A DNA stretch of 64,000 bases, taken from the NCBI RefSeq assembly GCF_009017415.1, contig NC_092410.1, positions 496,001-560,000 of the forward strand, in the 5' to 3' direction. The notes under the pieces are model-generated. The model was given only the letters and a program-made list of their open reading frames with translations, was not told where the DNA came from and did no database searches. Positions 38,758 to 50,097 of the stretch are shown in pieces (position 1 is the first letter of the stretch; each line of letters begins with the position of its first letter). The position numbers and the translations under genes were made by a program. This stretch comes from Aspergillus flavus (lineage: Eukaryota; Ascomycota; Eurotiomycetes; Eurotiales; Aspergillaceae).

Positions 38758-40065
38758 ATGACACATCATATACACGACACCTGGACCCCTCAGTCCTGGT
38801 CCAGAAAGCCAGTGGTCGCTCAGGATGTAGAGTACGATGACCCAAAAGCTTTAGAATCGGTCATTAACACCCTATCCACCCTACCTGCGCTTGTCAACCC
38901 GATGAAGATCGAAATTGCCCGCAAGAGCTTTGCAGCCGCAGCACGAGGCAAGGCATTTATAATCCAAGGGGGTGACTGTGCAGAAAGCTTCGACGACGTA
39001 CACCCGCATGCTATCCAACAGAAGGTCAAACTCCTGCAGGAGCAGTCTCATCTTCTTGGACCAGGACTTAATCTGCCCATCATAACAGTGGGACGAATTG
39101 CTGGCCAGTACGCAAAGCCCCGGTCGTCTCCGTTGGAGACTTTGGAAGACGGTACTTTAACTCACACTTTTCGCGGGCACAATATCAACGGCCCTGGTGT
39201 GGAAGAGAGACGCCCTGACCCGTATCGTCTGCTTCTGGGAGACTTTTATTCAAGGACGACCTTGGAAATGATCAGACATACTCAATCTACGCCCTCTACC
39301 ACGGGTAAAACTTTCGTCCCGGCGCCGAGCTCCTTCCCCTTGACCCCTGAAGAGACAGACGTTACCCCGTTAGAGACACCAACTGGGACTATCTTCACGT
39401 CGCATGAAGCGCTTCACCTTCCGTACGAAAGTGCTATGACCCGCGATCGTTACAATACCTCGGCCAGTTTTATCTGGATCGGTGAACGCACACGGCAATT
39501 GGACGGGGGTCATGTCGAATACATCCGTGGCCTGCGTAATCCTATTGGGGTCAAGATTGGGCCAAACACTGGCAGTTCAACACTGATCGCGCTACTCAAT
39601 ACCATCTGTCCTGAGCCGCACCTGTTAGAGAACATTGGTCGAGTGACGATCATCACGCGGCTTGGTGCAGATAAGGTCACTACTGTTCTTCCCCCTCTCA
39701 TCAAAGCCGTTCAGGAAGCCGGCCACACGCCCGTCTGGATGTGTGATCCTTGCCACGGGAATACACAGACTTCGGAGGCAGGTCTGAAGACACGCCATGT
39801 AGGATGCATGCTACTAGAAGCTATCGGGACATACCAAGCACATCGAGAGAACCACTCTTTGCTGGGAGGGTTGCACCTCGAACAGACGGGAGATTTCGTA
39901 ACCGAGTGCCAAGACGACGATACTTTAGACACAGAGAACAATTTGAGCAGTAATTACCACACATTATGCGACCCACGCCTATCCCATGTCCAAGCGTTGA
40001 GTCTAGTTCGGCAGTTTGTGGATTTTGTGCGCAGCTGGGAAAGGAAAGAAAAGCTTGGATATTAA
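38758..40065 (+). CDS. Class II (plant/actinobacterial-type) DAHP synthase
   Basis: 3-deoxy-D-arabino-heptulosonate-7-phosphate synthase, first step of the shikimate pathway (PEP plus erythrose-4-phosphate). Single exon, 435 aa, close to the length of short class II enzymes. The four metal ligands known for this class are all present: Cys74 in QGGDCAESF, His333 in CDPCHGNT, Glu375 in GGLHLEQTGD, Asp405 in LCDPRLSH. Also seen: GRIAGQYAKPRSS, WIGERTRQLDGGHVEYIRG, NPIGVKIGP, RLGADKV. Differences: GDCAES instead of GDCAER/ERF, CDPCHG instead of CDPMHG, and HNINGPG instead of DNVNG. Housekeeping DAHP synthases of Aspergillus are class I, so this is likely an accessory copy feeding a shikimate-derived product. 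The MFS permease starts 705 bp downstream on the same strand. Confidence 0.95.
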   Translation: MTHHIHDTWTPQSWSRKPVVAQDVEYDDPKALESVINTLSTLPALVNPMKIEIARKSFAAAARGKAFIIQGGDCAESFDDVHPHAIQQKVKLLQEQSHLLGPGLNLPIITVGRIAGQYAKPRSSPLETLEDGTLTHTFRGHNINGPGVEERRPDPYRLLLGDFYSRTTLEMIRHTQSTPSTTGKTFVPAPSSFPLTPEETDVTPLETPTGTIFTSHEALHLPYESAMTRDRYNTSASFIWIGERTRQLDGGHVEYIRGLRNPIGVKIGPNTGSSTLIALLNTICPEPHLLENIGRVTIITRLGADKVTTVLPPLIKAVQEAGHTPVWMCDPCHGNTQTSEAGLKTRHVGCMLLEAIGTYQAHRENHSLLGGLHLEQTGDFVTECQDDDTLDTENNLSSNYHTLCDPRLSHVQALSLVRQFVDFVRSWERKEKLGY

Positions 40066-40769
40066 TCACGGTTACGAGTACTACCTAACGCATACTACTT
40101 TACAATCAAACGGTATTGATTTCGGCTTTCTAGCGCTTTGAATCGGTTATTTTTATGCAATAATGGGATTTTCTTCACAGGCTTTTACGTCTTACATGCT
40201 TTTCCCAATGTTGCTATTACTCGAAATAAACTTCACCGTTGCAGTTCTCTGGCGGACTAAAGAATCCTACATGAAAAGTATGATGATCACTACAGTAAAA
40301 TAGCCATTAGCCGGGTTAATTTTAGCGATCATGTTGAATTTTTTACAAGTTAGGTTACCAGTGGCTCAAGCCGCCAGCGGCTCACCAAGAAACCCTCAGG
40401 ACCCATTTTCCTTTTCCGCGAAACCGACTCCACAACGGCGCATGAACTAAAATATGACGACAGGGGGGCAGACCAATGGAGAGGGAGAAAATATAACAGT
40501 GTCTAAGGAGACAAATAAGCAAGCCCAGTCCGAATCTAGGCCAAGATCCGTGCCATTACATCGCTTTTCGCGAGGGAAATCTCATCAGCAGCTGCCACCT
40601 AGGGCTGTACATGACACCCAGGAATGTCCGAAGAAGGCCCCCGCCATGCCAGACAATGGATCTGTTAAATCTCAGTGTGGTCCATCTGAATGATAGAGTT
40701 TCAATTTTCCTCTGACTGATGTGTGGTGCACATGCTCGTTGAATTGAGCTTAGTGGGTTCTTCGCCTGA
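40066..40769. other. Intergenic region between DAHP synthase and permease
   Basis: Spacer holding the DAHP synthase 3' end and the permease promoter. A plus-strand frame at 40454-40693 (79 codons, Gln/Ser/Pro-rich) has no support as a gene. Confidence 0.45.
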
Positions 40770-42555
40770 ATGAAGCCCGCCGAGACGGAGGTCGTCAACA
40801 TCATGGCGGAACAAGTAGTTGTTTGCCCTAAACTTTCCACGAATGAAGATGAGGCGATGCGCGCGTTCGATAACGGGCGAGACCTTGACGTTCGAGACAT
40901 AGATGATGCTACTAATGCTAGGTTGCTGAAAGTTATCGATAAGAACTTATTACCCGTGTGTTTATCCCCTGGAATTTGGCTTCTGGCTGTTGCTAAGGGT
41001 TTATCGCCTACCTTGTAGTTATTATGTTTGATCTACGGTCTCAACTTTGTGGACAGTAAGACTGGCCTTTTGAATTCCCTTTCTCTCCCAGTTTTCTCAG
41101 TAGACATATCGATATGCTGATGTTTACTGTGGACAGAAACCACGCTGTCATATGCTAGCGTGATGGGTTTACAGACAGACCTCAACCTCCAAGGCAACGA
41201 ATATCAATGGTTGGGGAGTATATTCTACTTTGGTAGGTCTGAGTTTTGCTGTTGGTTACCTGCCATACATTTCACTCATCCTGTTAGGTTATATACTCGT
41301 CGAGTATCCTAGTAGTTACCTTATGCAACGGTTCCCACTGGCAAAATACTCATCATTCAATATAATCCTCTGGGGAGTGACACTTACCTGCTTCGCTGCG
41401 GTAAACAACTTTGCCGGTGCTGCCACGGTCCGGTTCTTCCTCGGGGTCTTTGAAGCAGTAGTCACGCCAGGATTCACCACCTTAACTTCACGATGGTACA
41501 CAAAACATGAGCAAGGCCGCCGCGTCGGCTTCTGGTTCAGCTGCAACGGGGTTGCAAATGTTGTCGGTGGTCTAATCGCGTACGGGATATCCCGAGGCGT
41601 AGAGCAACACGGGGCTTCTATACAGCCATGGCGGATTCTATTCTTAAGCTTCGGTCTATTCACAATAGCCGTCGGCATGGCATTTCTATATTATGTACCA
41701 GATAACCAGTGGAACTGTCGATTCCTGAGTCCGGCAGACCGTGTCTTAGCCGTGCAACGCATCCGTGGCAACCAACAGGGAATCGGAAACAGGCATTTCA
41801 AAATGTACCAGTTCAAAGAGGCGCTGACGGATCCCATAACCTGGGCGTTCGCGTTCTTCGGCATTGCCGTGAATATCCCCTTTGGGGGTATCACAACGTT
41901 CTTCTCACAGATAATCCGCAATTCCGGGTATACCTCACAGCAGAGTTTGCTCTACGCCACGCCGGGAGGGGCTTTCCAGACGATTGTCGTGATTCTGAAC
42001 GGGATTATCAGCGACCGCTTACAACAACGCATTTATGTCAGTTTTGTTGGCATGATCATTGGCCTGCTGGGTGCCATTCTCTTGGCCGTGTTGCCGTTAA
42101 GTAACAGTCCGGGTCGATTGGCCGCTTACTTTCTCACGCAAGCCAGCCCGACTGCATTTATCGCGTTATTATCTTTTATCTCGACGAATGTAGCTGGTGC
42201 AACTAAGAAGACTACCGTAGGAGCCATTTATATGGTCGCATATTGCGTTGGGAACATCATAGGTAAGAAAAGCCCACCAAGGTTGAACGCCGTGTGCAAC
42301 GACATACTGACACAAGAAATAGGGCCTCAGACCTTCCAACAAAGTGATGCGCCTCGATACATCCCAGCTGAGATTGGCATCTGCTGCTGCTGGGGAGCAT
42401 GTCTGCTTGACCTTTTCTTGATTAGATATCTGTATTGTAAACGGAACGCTGAAAAGGCGAGGATTCGGTCTGCGCCTGGATATGAAAAGGCAGAGAAGTC
42501 AGAATTCAAAGACTTGACTGATCGTGAGAATCCAGAGTTGGTATATGTGGTCTAG
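40770..42555 (+). CDS. MFS permease, anion:cation symporter (allantoate/Dal5-like) family
   Basis: Exons 40770-40955, 41019-41055, 41137-41232, 41288-42262 and 42323-42555 give 508 aa; all introns are GT-AG. After a cytosolic start (RLLKVIDKNLLP) helix 1 reads LLCLIYGLNFVDKTTLSYASVMGL, split by introns, followed by the family-typical NEYQWLGSIFYFGYILVEYPSSYLMQRFPLAKY. Then twelve membrane helices in total, with FSCNGVANVVGGLIAYGISR and the C-terminal block AYCVGNIIGPQTFQQSDAPRYIPAE. These signatures are those of fungal Dal5/Tna1/Vht1-type importers of organic anions such as allantoate, nicotinate or pantothenate. An alternative start at 40803 is possible. It sits between the DAHP synthase and the 2OG oxygenase, so it may import or export a related acid. 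Confidence 0.93.
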
Positions 42556-43612
42556 ATGCTATGGTTTATGTGCACAAAGACTTTCTATAGAATGATAAGA
42601 AATGTACATACTTGCACTTTTTCTCCGGTAGAGCAACTGCCTCCGAACTAGACTAAATTATCCCGCGCTTGTTTCATTCATTCCCTAGCCTATAGAGCCA
42701 AGTATAGCGTCGAGGCTTGAGCGAATGTGTGCCGAGAATCCTCGGCGGAGTTAGGATGTATGTGGGGATCTGTGCTCTCGGAGGTATGTTGTCTTGCGGT
42801 CAATGGGAGATCATAGCAGAGGCATATTATGAAAATCATTGTTTGCTTTTGTTTTTTCTTTGGCTTGTGAGAATATTTAATTTTGCAGTAGTATCTATGA
42901 CTAATTTTACAAAATCTTGGATATTCTCCATGGCTTCATGACAAGCTCTTCTGGTTTACGTTGTCTTGCGCTTGTGGGGTAGTGTCAATCAACAAAATTC
43001 TCCAAGCGATGAGGTAGTAGTAACTCAACTTGCCCTGATGATCATATTTTAGGATATTGCAAAGGAGGGTATACCAAACCTTCCCATAAAAGCTCAGACA
43101 GCAACTCATCCCGTAAACGATGAACCCCTGGACCAGTGTCTACTAATTTCCAAGTCGGACTACGGTGGACATGGCAGGACAACCATGTGTCCATGTGCCC
43201 CGAGCGTCCCTATCCACAGTGCCGGATCAGAGCTAATTGAAGTTTATTCCGCGTGGCTGCCACCTTACTGTTACGGCTCCAATATCATAAGATTTCGGCG
43301 CGGAGTGGATCGTCTGTGCCCTGTCCATCAACCTCTGCATATTCATCATGGCCGGAGGGTATAGGCAACACTTCGGATGTCCGTACGAGTATTCGCGGAG
43401 TATGGTGTTTGGTGATGGATGTCAGGAGGAAAATGGACTTCACATACAACCTCATGAATGCTTATAAAACACATTCGATGTCTCGATGTATGTAAATATC
43501 ATCAACAGCCAAAGCATCACAATCATAATCACAAGAGCCGAAAAGCAACAAGAGTCACTATAGTCTCTATCATATAAATCATCTTCCAAGTTAACATTAT
43601 CCAACATTCATA
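42556..43612. other. Intergenic region upstream of the oxygenase
   Basis: No gene seen. The 3' side holds the oxygenase promoter with a TATAAAA box at 43463-43469. Confidence 0.45.
43463..43469 (+). promoter_or_regulatory. TATA box of the 2OG oxygenase gene
   Basis: TATAAAA, 150 bp before the ATG at 43613. Confidence 0.5.
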
Positions 43613-44681
43613 ATGTCTACTCCAATCTTCCCCGTCATCGACTACTCTCGCATCATCTCCTCCAACCCTATGATCGCAGCCCAAGAGAAAGACAAGCTGT
43701 TCCAATCCTTCAAAGACGTCGGCTTTATCTACCTCAAGGGCTTCAACTTTCCCCCAGAGTTCATCGACACCCTCTTCTCCCATCTCCACAAGTTCTTCTC
43801 TCTCCCGGAGGAACAGAAGCTCGCCATCGAGGGCGGCGAAAAACAAGCCTTCCGCGGCTGGTTCGCTCCCGCTCGTACAGCCAAGAACCCCGAGAAAGCC
43901 GACCAGAAAGAAGCATTCGGTTTGGGAAATGACAAGGATGAAACGAGGCCAAACCGCTGGCCGAGCAACTGGCCTGAGTTCCGCCGTGACTTCACAACTT
44001 TCTACGAGGAGTGCTACAAGATGCATCTAGAGTTGCTGCGCGCATTGACGGAGAAAGTTGGCCTGGACCGCGAGTCTCTCATCCCTTCCGTCAAAGCCAA
44101 GGACTGCTACAGTGCCTTGTTACACTACTACGAGACTTCGTTGGAGAGCTTTGATACTCGCGTGCGTTCTGCGCCGCATACCGACTTCGGAACCCTGACC
44201 TTGCTGTTCAATGATAGCAATGGCGGCCTGCAAGTGAAGAATCAGGAAGGACAATGGGTCGATGCGCCTCCCATGCGCGGTCATGCCATCGTTAATGGTA
44301 AGATACTACCCTTTACTTATATACTCAATGATCTGGACATTAATAAGAGAAATAGTGGGCGACCTCCTCTCTCGCTGGTTCAACGGTCAATTAAAATCCA
44401 CTCAACACCGGGTCATTCAGCCTCCAGCGGAGACCCGCGAGACTGAAAATGGTACAACCACTGTCATACCTTCAAGATATGCCATTGCCTGGTTTGGCCA
44501 CCCCAACCGCGACGCAGTCGTCGAGCCTCTGAAGGAATGCGTTACCGCTGAGTGGACGCAGAAGTTCAAGGCAGTGGTCGCTGGGAAGCATGTCAAGGAG
44601 CGCATGGCTCGACTATTGGAGCACGGCTATTTGCCTGAGAAGTGGACCGATGATATGCACCGCAAGCCTATTGCTGTTTGA
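43613..44681 (+). CDS. 2-oxoglutarate/Fe(II)-dependent oxygenase, isopenicillin-N-synthase-like
   Basis: Exons 43613-44297 and 44350-44681 give 338 aa. The N-terminal DIOX_N domain reads FPVIDYSRI...FQSFKDVGFIYLKGF. The C-terminal double-stranded beta-helix has the iron ligands His189 and Asp191 in APHTDFGTLTLLF and His248 in STQHRV. The 2OG-binding Arg271 is in RYAIAWF, where most relatives have RYS; the Ser of the R-x-S motif is Ala here. The intron 44298-44349 is phase 1, and the acceptor I chose gives VNEIVGDLLSRW. These enzymes hydroxylate, desaturate or close rings on small molecules, using O2 and releasing succinate and CO2. Cytosolic. About 1.06 kb downstream of the permease on the same strand, so it may work with the DAHP synthase locus, but its substrate is unknown. 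Confidence 0.93.
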
Positions 44682-47262
44682 CTAAAGTGCTTTGTGTTTT
44701 TGCATCGGTTGGCGTTTGCTTGCATATAAGTATAGTCTTCGGAGTCTGGGGCTTACCTTTTTATAATGATGCTACGATACCCACTTAATAACAAACCTAT
44801 GGTCTATGTGAAACGTAATTCAACTGCATATATTGTCAATAATTTAGAACAATCGTAAACTGAGTTCATAACTATTTCGCTTAGCGAAATCCTCCAGACA
44901 AGCCATGATCGACCTCGCTTGCATCTTATGATCAAATTTCTCGAGCTATGCTCTCATTCTTGTTCAGCTCGATTTTAGTTCCCGATTGTCGTATGCCATG
45001 TTGGAGATCTAGCCCTAGACATGCCGATATTAGGGCAATCCACAGGTATCAATTGACCTGTCGCAAACGCCTTAGTCGGTTTCGAATTTGAATATTATAT
45101 TGCCAAGTCCGCAACATATTGCCTTCTTTCGAAATCATGACAAGCCGAAGGCAATCAGCCATTATCTAAAAAGATCTTTGCAACTCTACATTTATTATAC
45201 CTCAAAGGCCCATCCACATATCAGGCTCAATAATACTCCTGTTCCTTTTCGGTAATGATAGTTTTAACCGGGTATATGTCATGCCAACATAACTACGCAT
45301 AGTATTGGAAGCTTAGCATCTTGCACGCATCCTACTATTCTGCTAAAGAAGCTTAAATATCCAACCTTGGTCTATCACTCACTCCAAAATCCCATCGGAA
45401 ATTAACGCTAGCTAGTTGAAGACTTCTCCAAGCTCTAATACCAATTATATTAGAGGCCCGTCCTACGAACTAAGAACAGTCCACAGCATTCCCCAACACT
45501 GCCACATTCCACCCCAAAGTCGAATTGTCACCACAAAAAAGTCCATCTCAGCTAAGACGGCGCGAGAAACGGAGATAGCAGCCGAGAGTCCGAACAATAC
45601 ACATCCAATCGACTTACCAGCTGCCTAAAACAGAGCAGATCATCGATGAGAACTGCAGAATACCGAATCCGGGTATAGTCAAAAGTCAGTAATGCTGAGC
45701 CACCACCAAATCTGGGTGTAATACAGGGTGATATTCAACGTAATTCTTGGCCTTACCGACCGGGACGGATCGGAGCAGACAGAATCCTTGCAGATACGAA
45801 TACAGTACACCATATCTCGCCGTGTCTATTTCTCAGATGGTTTTTCTTTTCGACCTACAGTATGCTAAGGAGAGGCTGTCGGCCTCCCCGACCCATGTTC
45901 GTTACCTAGAATAGCCGTCTTACGATCTACTTCAAACCCCAACCCCAAAAGGCAACCTCTACGCCCCCTGTCCATCGTATCCCCTTCTGACTCACTGTAG
46001 GTAAGATATGAAGTACGTACACCGCAACTTCCTCTCCTAAGTCCAAGCAAGCATTATCACGCTAAATAAGACCAAGCACCACGGATCTTGGCCGTCGGAG
46101 AGCCTCATATTAACGGAAAATTCATTCACGAAACTTAGCCTACAAAACAGCCCCACCAGACTGCATTAGTAGATTGCCTAACGGCGTTAATCAGCTTTCT
46201 TCACGGCACATGATCAGATAATTCCAAGGAAGGAGTCTGGAAGCCTGTGGCAATTTCTGTTTGGAGTAATATCGGCTAAAGATTAGTGAGGGGCGTCCCC
46301 ATAGGTGGGGGTTGGGATATGGGCTGACTTGGGATTTGGACTAAAATACTTGATTCAGGCACTTTCGTGAATCATGTTGAATTGTGGGTCAGGGGGTTTC
46401 TTGATTTATGTGGGTTGGATTATTCTATGGTTGGCTTTCTGGGTGGAATGGGGGAGAGTATTAGGGGGACCTGGGCTTCGGGGAGGAGGCGAAGCGGGGG
46501 AGAGAGGGTTAGCAGGGATCGAGTTGGACTTCAGTCTGTTGGACGAGATCTTACAGGATATCTTCATGCAGCCAGATTGGCAATCTTTATATTTCGTGTT
46601 TGCGGTTACACCAGCACACAGTCATCTCTTATTTACACGGTAGAAGATTTGTGGACAAGACCATCAGGACAGTAATGTATATTACATCCAAGCCCCTAGA
46701 CGGTTTATAAACTAGGGGGCGCTTTTCTTGATACCTTTAACCTGCAAAATGATGCTCATACTAGAAGAATATTACGACAAAGGGTACGTGTAGCACACAA
46801 AAGACGAATAAGACATCCATGGTTCTCACATTGCCCTGGTGTTAGGGTCTACAAATTCCGACGGTGATATAATTTCAATCATAGCCTCTACAGTATACAC
46901 CCTTATATTATCGCTCAATACTTGGTTACTTCTGATATGGCTATTCTCTATATCCCAGTTGACACGAGTCTCACTTAGATACCAACACAACCCTATTAAA
47001 CCCATCACAGCCGCAAGCCTTCTTTGAGACCGTGCTTTGTCTGCTTGCCTTTGCAAAATCCAGATGGATGAAAAGAAACAAAGCCTTCATAAGAAGAAAG
47101 AACGCAACATCGTGTTGAGTCCCTACCCTTGTTATCTACGATGACTTAAGGCGCCACACGGCGCACATTTATCGGCATTTCTCGTCTTATGCCGTCGTGC
47201 GATACTTTCCCGTAAAATCAGTACTTAGATCTCTGGATATCAAACCACCAAGATCGGTCAAC
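44682..47262. other. A+T-rich gene-free stretch
   Basis: No coding frame I can support. A 17-bp near-perfect palindrome, ATTTCGCTTAGCGAAAT, lies at 44874-44890, about 190 bp past the oxygenase stop; it could be a 3'-end hairpin or a binding site. A minus-strand frame near 47056-46826 has no support. Confidence 0.4.
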
Positions 47263-47500
47263 ATGGTCCAAAAGCCAGAAACCACTCTACGGCCAGAAGT
47301 CTCCTCAGAGAGCCTCACGCAACAAGTTCCCAAGAAATTCAATTTAACGTCCGAATCCTTATCCTCCAAGCCACCAACAGCTGCTCACTATCCAATCTCT
47401 ACCACGGATGAAGACAGTTTGAAACGCTTCGCACGACACGGTGGTCCTGATCTCACTGATATCCGAGGTGTAAGCATCCATACCATGCCTCAGCTTGGGG
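47263..47500 (+). pseudogene. 5' fragment of a possible fungal repeat-family protein
   Basis: From the ATG at 47263 the frame runs through a Ser/Pro/Thr-rich start to TTDEDSLKRFARHGGPDLTD. I recall closely similar LKRFARRGGPDLSDLRG strings near the N-terminus of multicopy proteins in Aspergillus genomes (memory, not checked). The long downstream part of those proteins is absent: after about 47480 the sequence no longer fits. Likely a relic. Confidence 0.35.
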
Positions 47501-49217
47501 TTATGACCTCTAATAACGGTTTGAATAGTACTGTTCGCCAACGAATACGTCGAATACGAAGAGTGAGTCTGTATTTGGGACAACTGGGTCCCAGGATTAG
47601 GGAGATCTTGAGTCGATATATTGTCCCGATGGGCGGTGTTCGTATCTTGGTGCTACCTAGAACTTTCACTGAGCTTAAGAGACTCTCTCTATGCTCTAAT
47701 CGGCATATTTCCCGGGGAGATGCTATGGAATTCTCTTCACTTCAACAATTCATGGTACGAGAGTAATGTCTATACGAAAAACATTGGCTTACAGACCAGA
47801 CATGATTAGCTCAATGATGTTTCTGAACTAATGCTTATTCAGTGATCGAACCATCCGTGGGTACAGAAGGTCTGATTATCTATGACGATAGCTCTCAGTC
47901 TTACAACTGAAGAGTCTGATTAAGGACTTACGGTAGCATGTTTGTTTACATTTGCATAGAGGAATGTCATGACTTTTACAACCCCGTGGTCTGCTTCTAA
48001 GAGTGAAAGTTGATCCTCCTCGTTTCATGTGCTCCCTCTCTTCTACATTGGCTTTGGTGTATCAATATCTCACATGATGTACACTCGGCCAATTTATAAA
48101 CTGATCATATTACCTCTTTGAAATTTTTAAATCTTCGTTACATTTCAGAATACCACGGGAGGATAATAGACTCGACATATACTAAATGCCTTGTATCGTG
48201 AGTACGAGACTAATCTGCTAATACTGTACCACGAAAGAACGTTTATGTAGGGCCTTGAAGGATTTGAATTTCCCTGAAGACATCTGAAGTACTCAACAGC
48301 TTATGGAGAGTATCGTTCTTCACTAGCCCGACTTGTTATTGACTCGAGCCAGAAGCACGTTAATACTAAGATAAATCATGAACCCAGGGAGATGCTGTGA
48401 CTGAATCAGAAAACAGAATCTTCAAGATAGTTAGTCATTTCGATGCCACAACAGGACAGCATGTGTCGGCTTCAACTTAGAATGCAACTTTCTTCCCCTT
48501 GCTGCGATGCCTTTTTAGATGTGGGATAGAAGATATTGCTACGAACAGTATGCTGGAAACTCGAATCATAGTTATATCTTCAAATAGGCTAACAGCAGCT
48601 ATCACATCGTTACGATCTGAAGACAACAGGATGATGACGGGGCTGACTAGTATGCCAGTGGAAAGGCAGTGGTAGTCGATGACTGCTGGCGCAAGCGATG
48701 AATGCGTATCCAGATATTGTGTGGTAATTGTGCGTAAAGGGGAGTCATACGCGGTTTCCTAGCGCAGTCTTGAATCGCATTGTCTCGGGCCGCAGCGTGA
48801 TACGAATGATGTCCATGTTGGACGTGATACCAGAGAGTCATTAGACTAACACGTGAGTCTATATAAACTCAGAATATCTGTTGGTGCCTTGGCGTATATT
48901 AGGCATAGTGTGACAGGCTTGACCGTTCACGTTCCGTCAGCTATTTCCGAGTGGCATCAGATGTACCACATTGCTGATGATGTGTCATTCAACAGAATAG
49001 CTGACATGGGTCACACCGAGTAGACAATACAAAGTATTCGTGTCACCGGCTGTAGATACTCATGACCAGCACTTATGAGTGATGGAATCCCCGAATTGAA
49101 TCAGATGAATACGTGAATAGGGCTGAGGAAATAGGAAATGTCCATCAAACCGCCCAGAGACATAGTATATAATTTACAATTACAATCAAGATGTATGATA
49201 CACCATTCGAAGCCGGC
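47501..49217. other. Gene-free stretch
   Basis: Open frames are short and unlike protein. No repeat boundaries or RNA genes noticed. The right end contains the 3' end of the minus-strand gene that stops at 49218. Confidence 0.4.
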
Positions 49218-50097
49218 TCATCCTCCGCTATCTTCAGCTAGCTTCCTTTTCTTACTAACGCCACTTGCAGCTTTGGTAAACATGCTATCCAGTTTCTGCT
49301 GTCCTTTCTCGGATTTCTCAACTTTTACCTTCTCTGATGCCAGTACCGGAGGTAGGCCCTGCACACGCTGCTTTGCATCCTCTAGCAGTTCAACTTCTCG
49401 GTCACGTTGTTTCTTGACCGTTGGGACGGACCATGAGTTGGACGAGGCGGACTTGTAAGCCAACTTATACTTGGACCCAGTCAAGTTTGTCTCGTACGTG
49501 TTGGCGTCAGTCTTTTTGACAAACTAAGAACAGTGAGATAGGAACCCTTGGCCCAGGTCCTGCATGCCATTGGCCTCTAATTCAAGGAAAGTACAAACGT
49601 ACCTGATGTGCTACAATGAGCCAGTGATACTCCGTTCCGACAGGAGCACCGCTACCCTCAGGTGCCTTCCTCGCTCGTCTCTTATTGGTCTGATAATCGA
49701 TCCGCCATAGATCTGGCTCCTCCTTCGTTTCCTTCCACACGCCTTGGTCATAATTCCAAGTATGTGATCCTCCCACCGCCATGCCCGAGTAGACCTGTCC
49801 TTTGTAGGATTTGAGCATGTTATAACCTCCCGCCCCTACGGCATATTCCGGTCTTGCATGTTGGATGGTATTCCCTGATTCTTCCGGCATTTCTTCGTCT
49901 TCGTCCATCATAACGGGCGGCTCGTTGCCTTCATCGTGGCGAGGGCTTCGTGGACTGCCCATCGAGCCTTTGTCCTGTGCCTCAGGTGGCTCAACATCGG
50001 CATTCTCGTCCGCCACTGAGGCGTTCTTCTCAGAGAGTGGAGGGGAGGGTGGTTTGTGAGTCGTGGAAACGGTCTTCCTTACGCGTTTCGGAGGCAT
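49218..50097 (-). CDS. Conserved-looking protein of unknown function, 266 aa
   Basis: Exons 50097-49603 and 49523-49218 with a GT-AG intron. The start MPPKRVRKTV is basic, followed by a Pro/Ser/Asp/Glu-rich disordered part (to about residue 75). Then comes a compact part with EYAVGAGGYNMLKSYKGQVYSGMAVGGSHTWNYD and DLWRIDYQTNKRRARKAPEGSGAPVGTEYHWLIVAHQ, and after the intron FVKKTDANTYETNLTGSKYKLAY. The C-terminus is a charged helix ending in SKKRKLAED, a likely nuclear-localisation signal. I do not recognise a named domain. Composition suggests a nuclear or chromatin-associated protein (inference). Promoter lies in 50098-50600. Confidence 0.85.
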
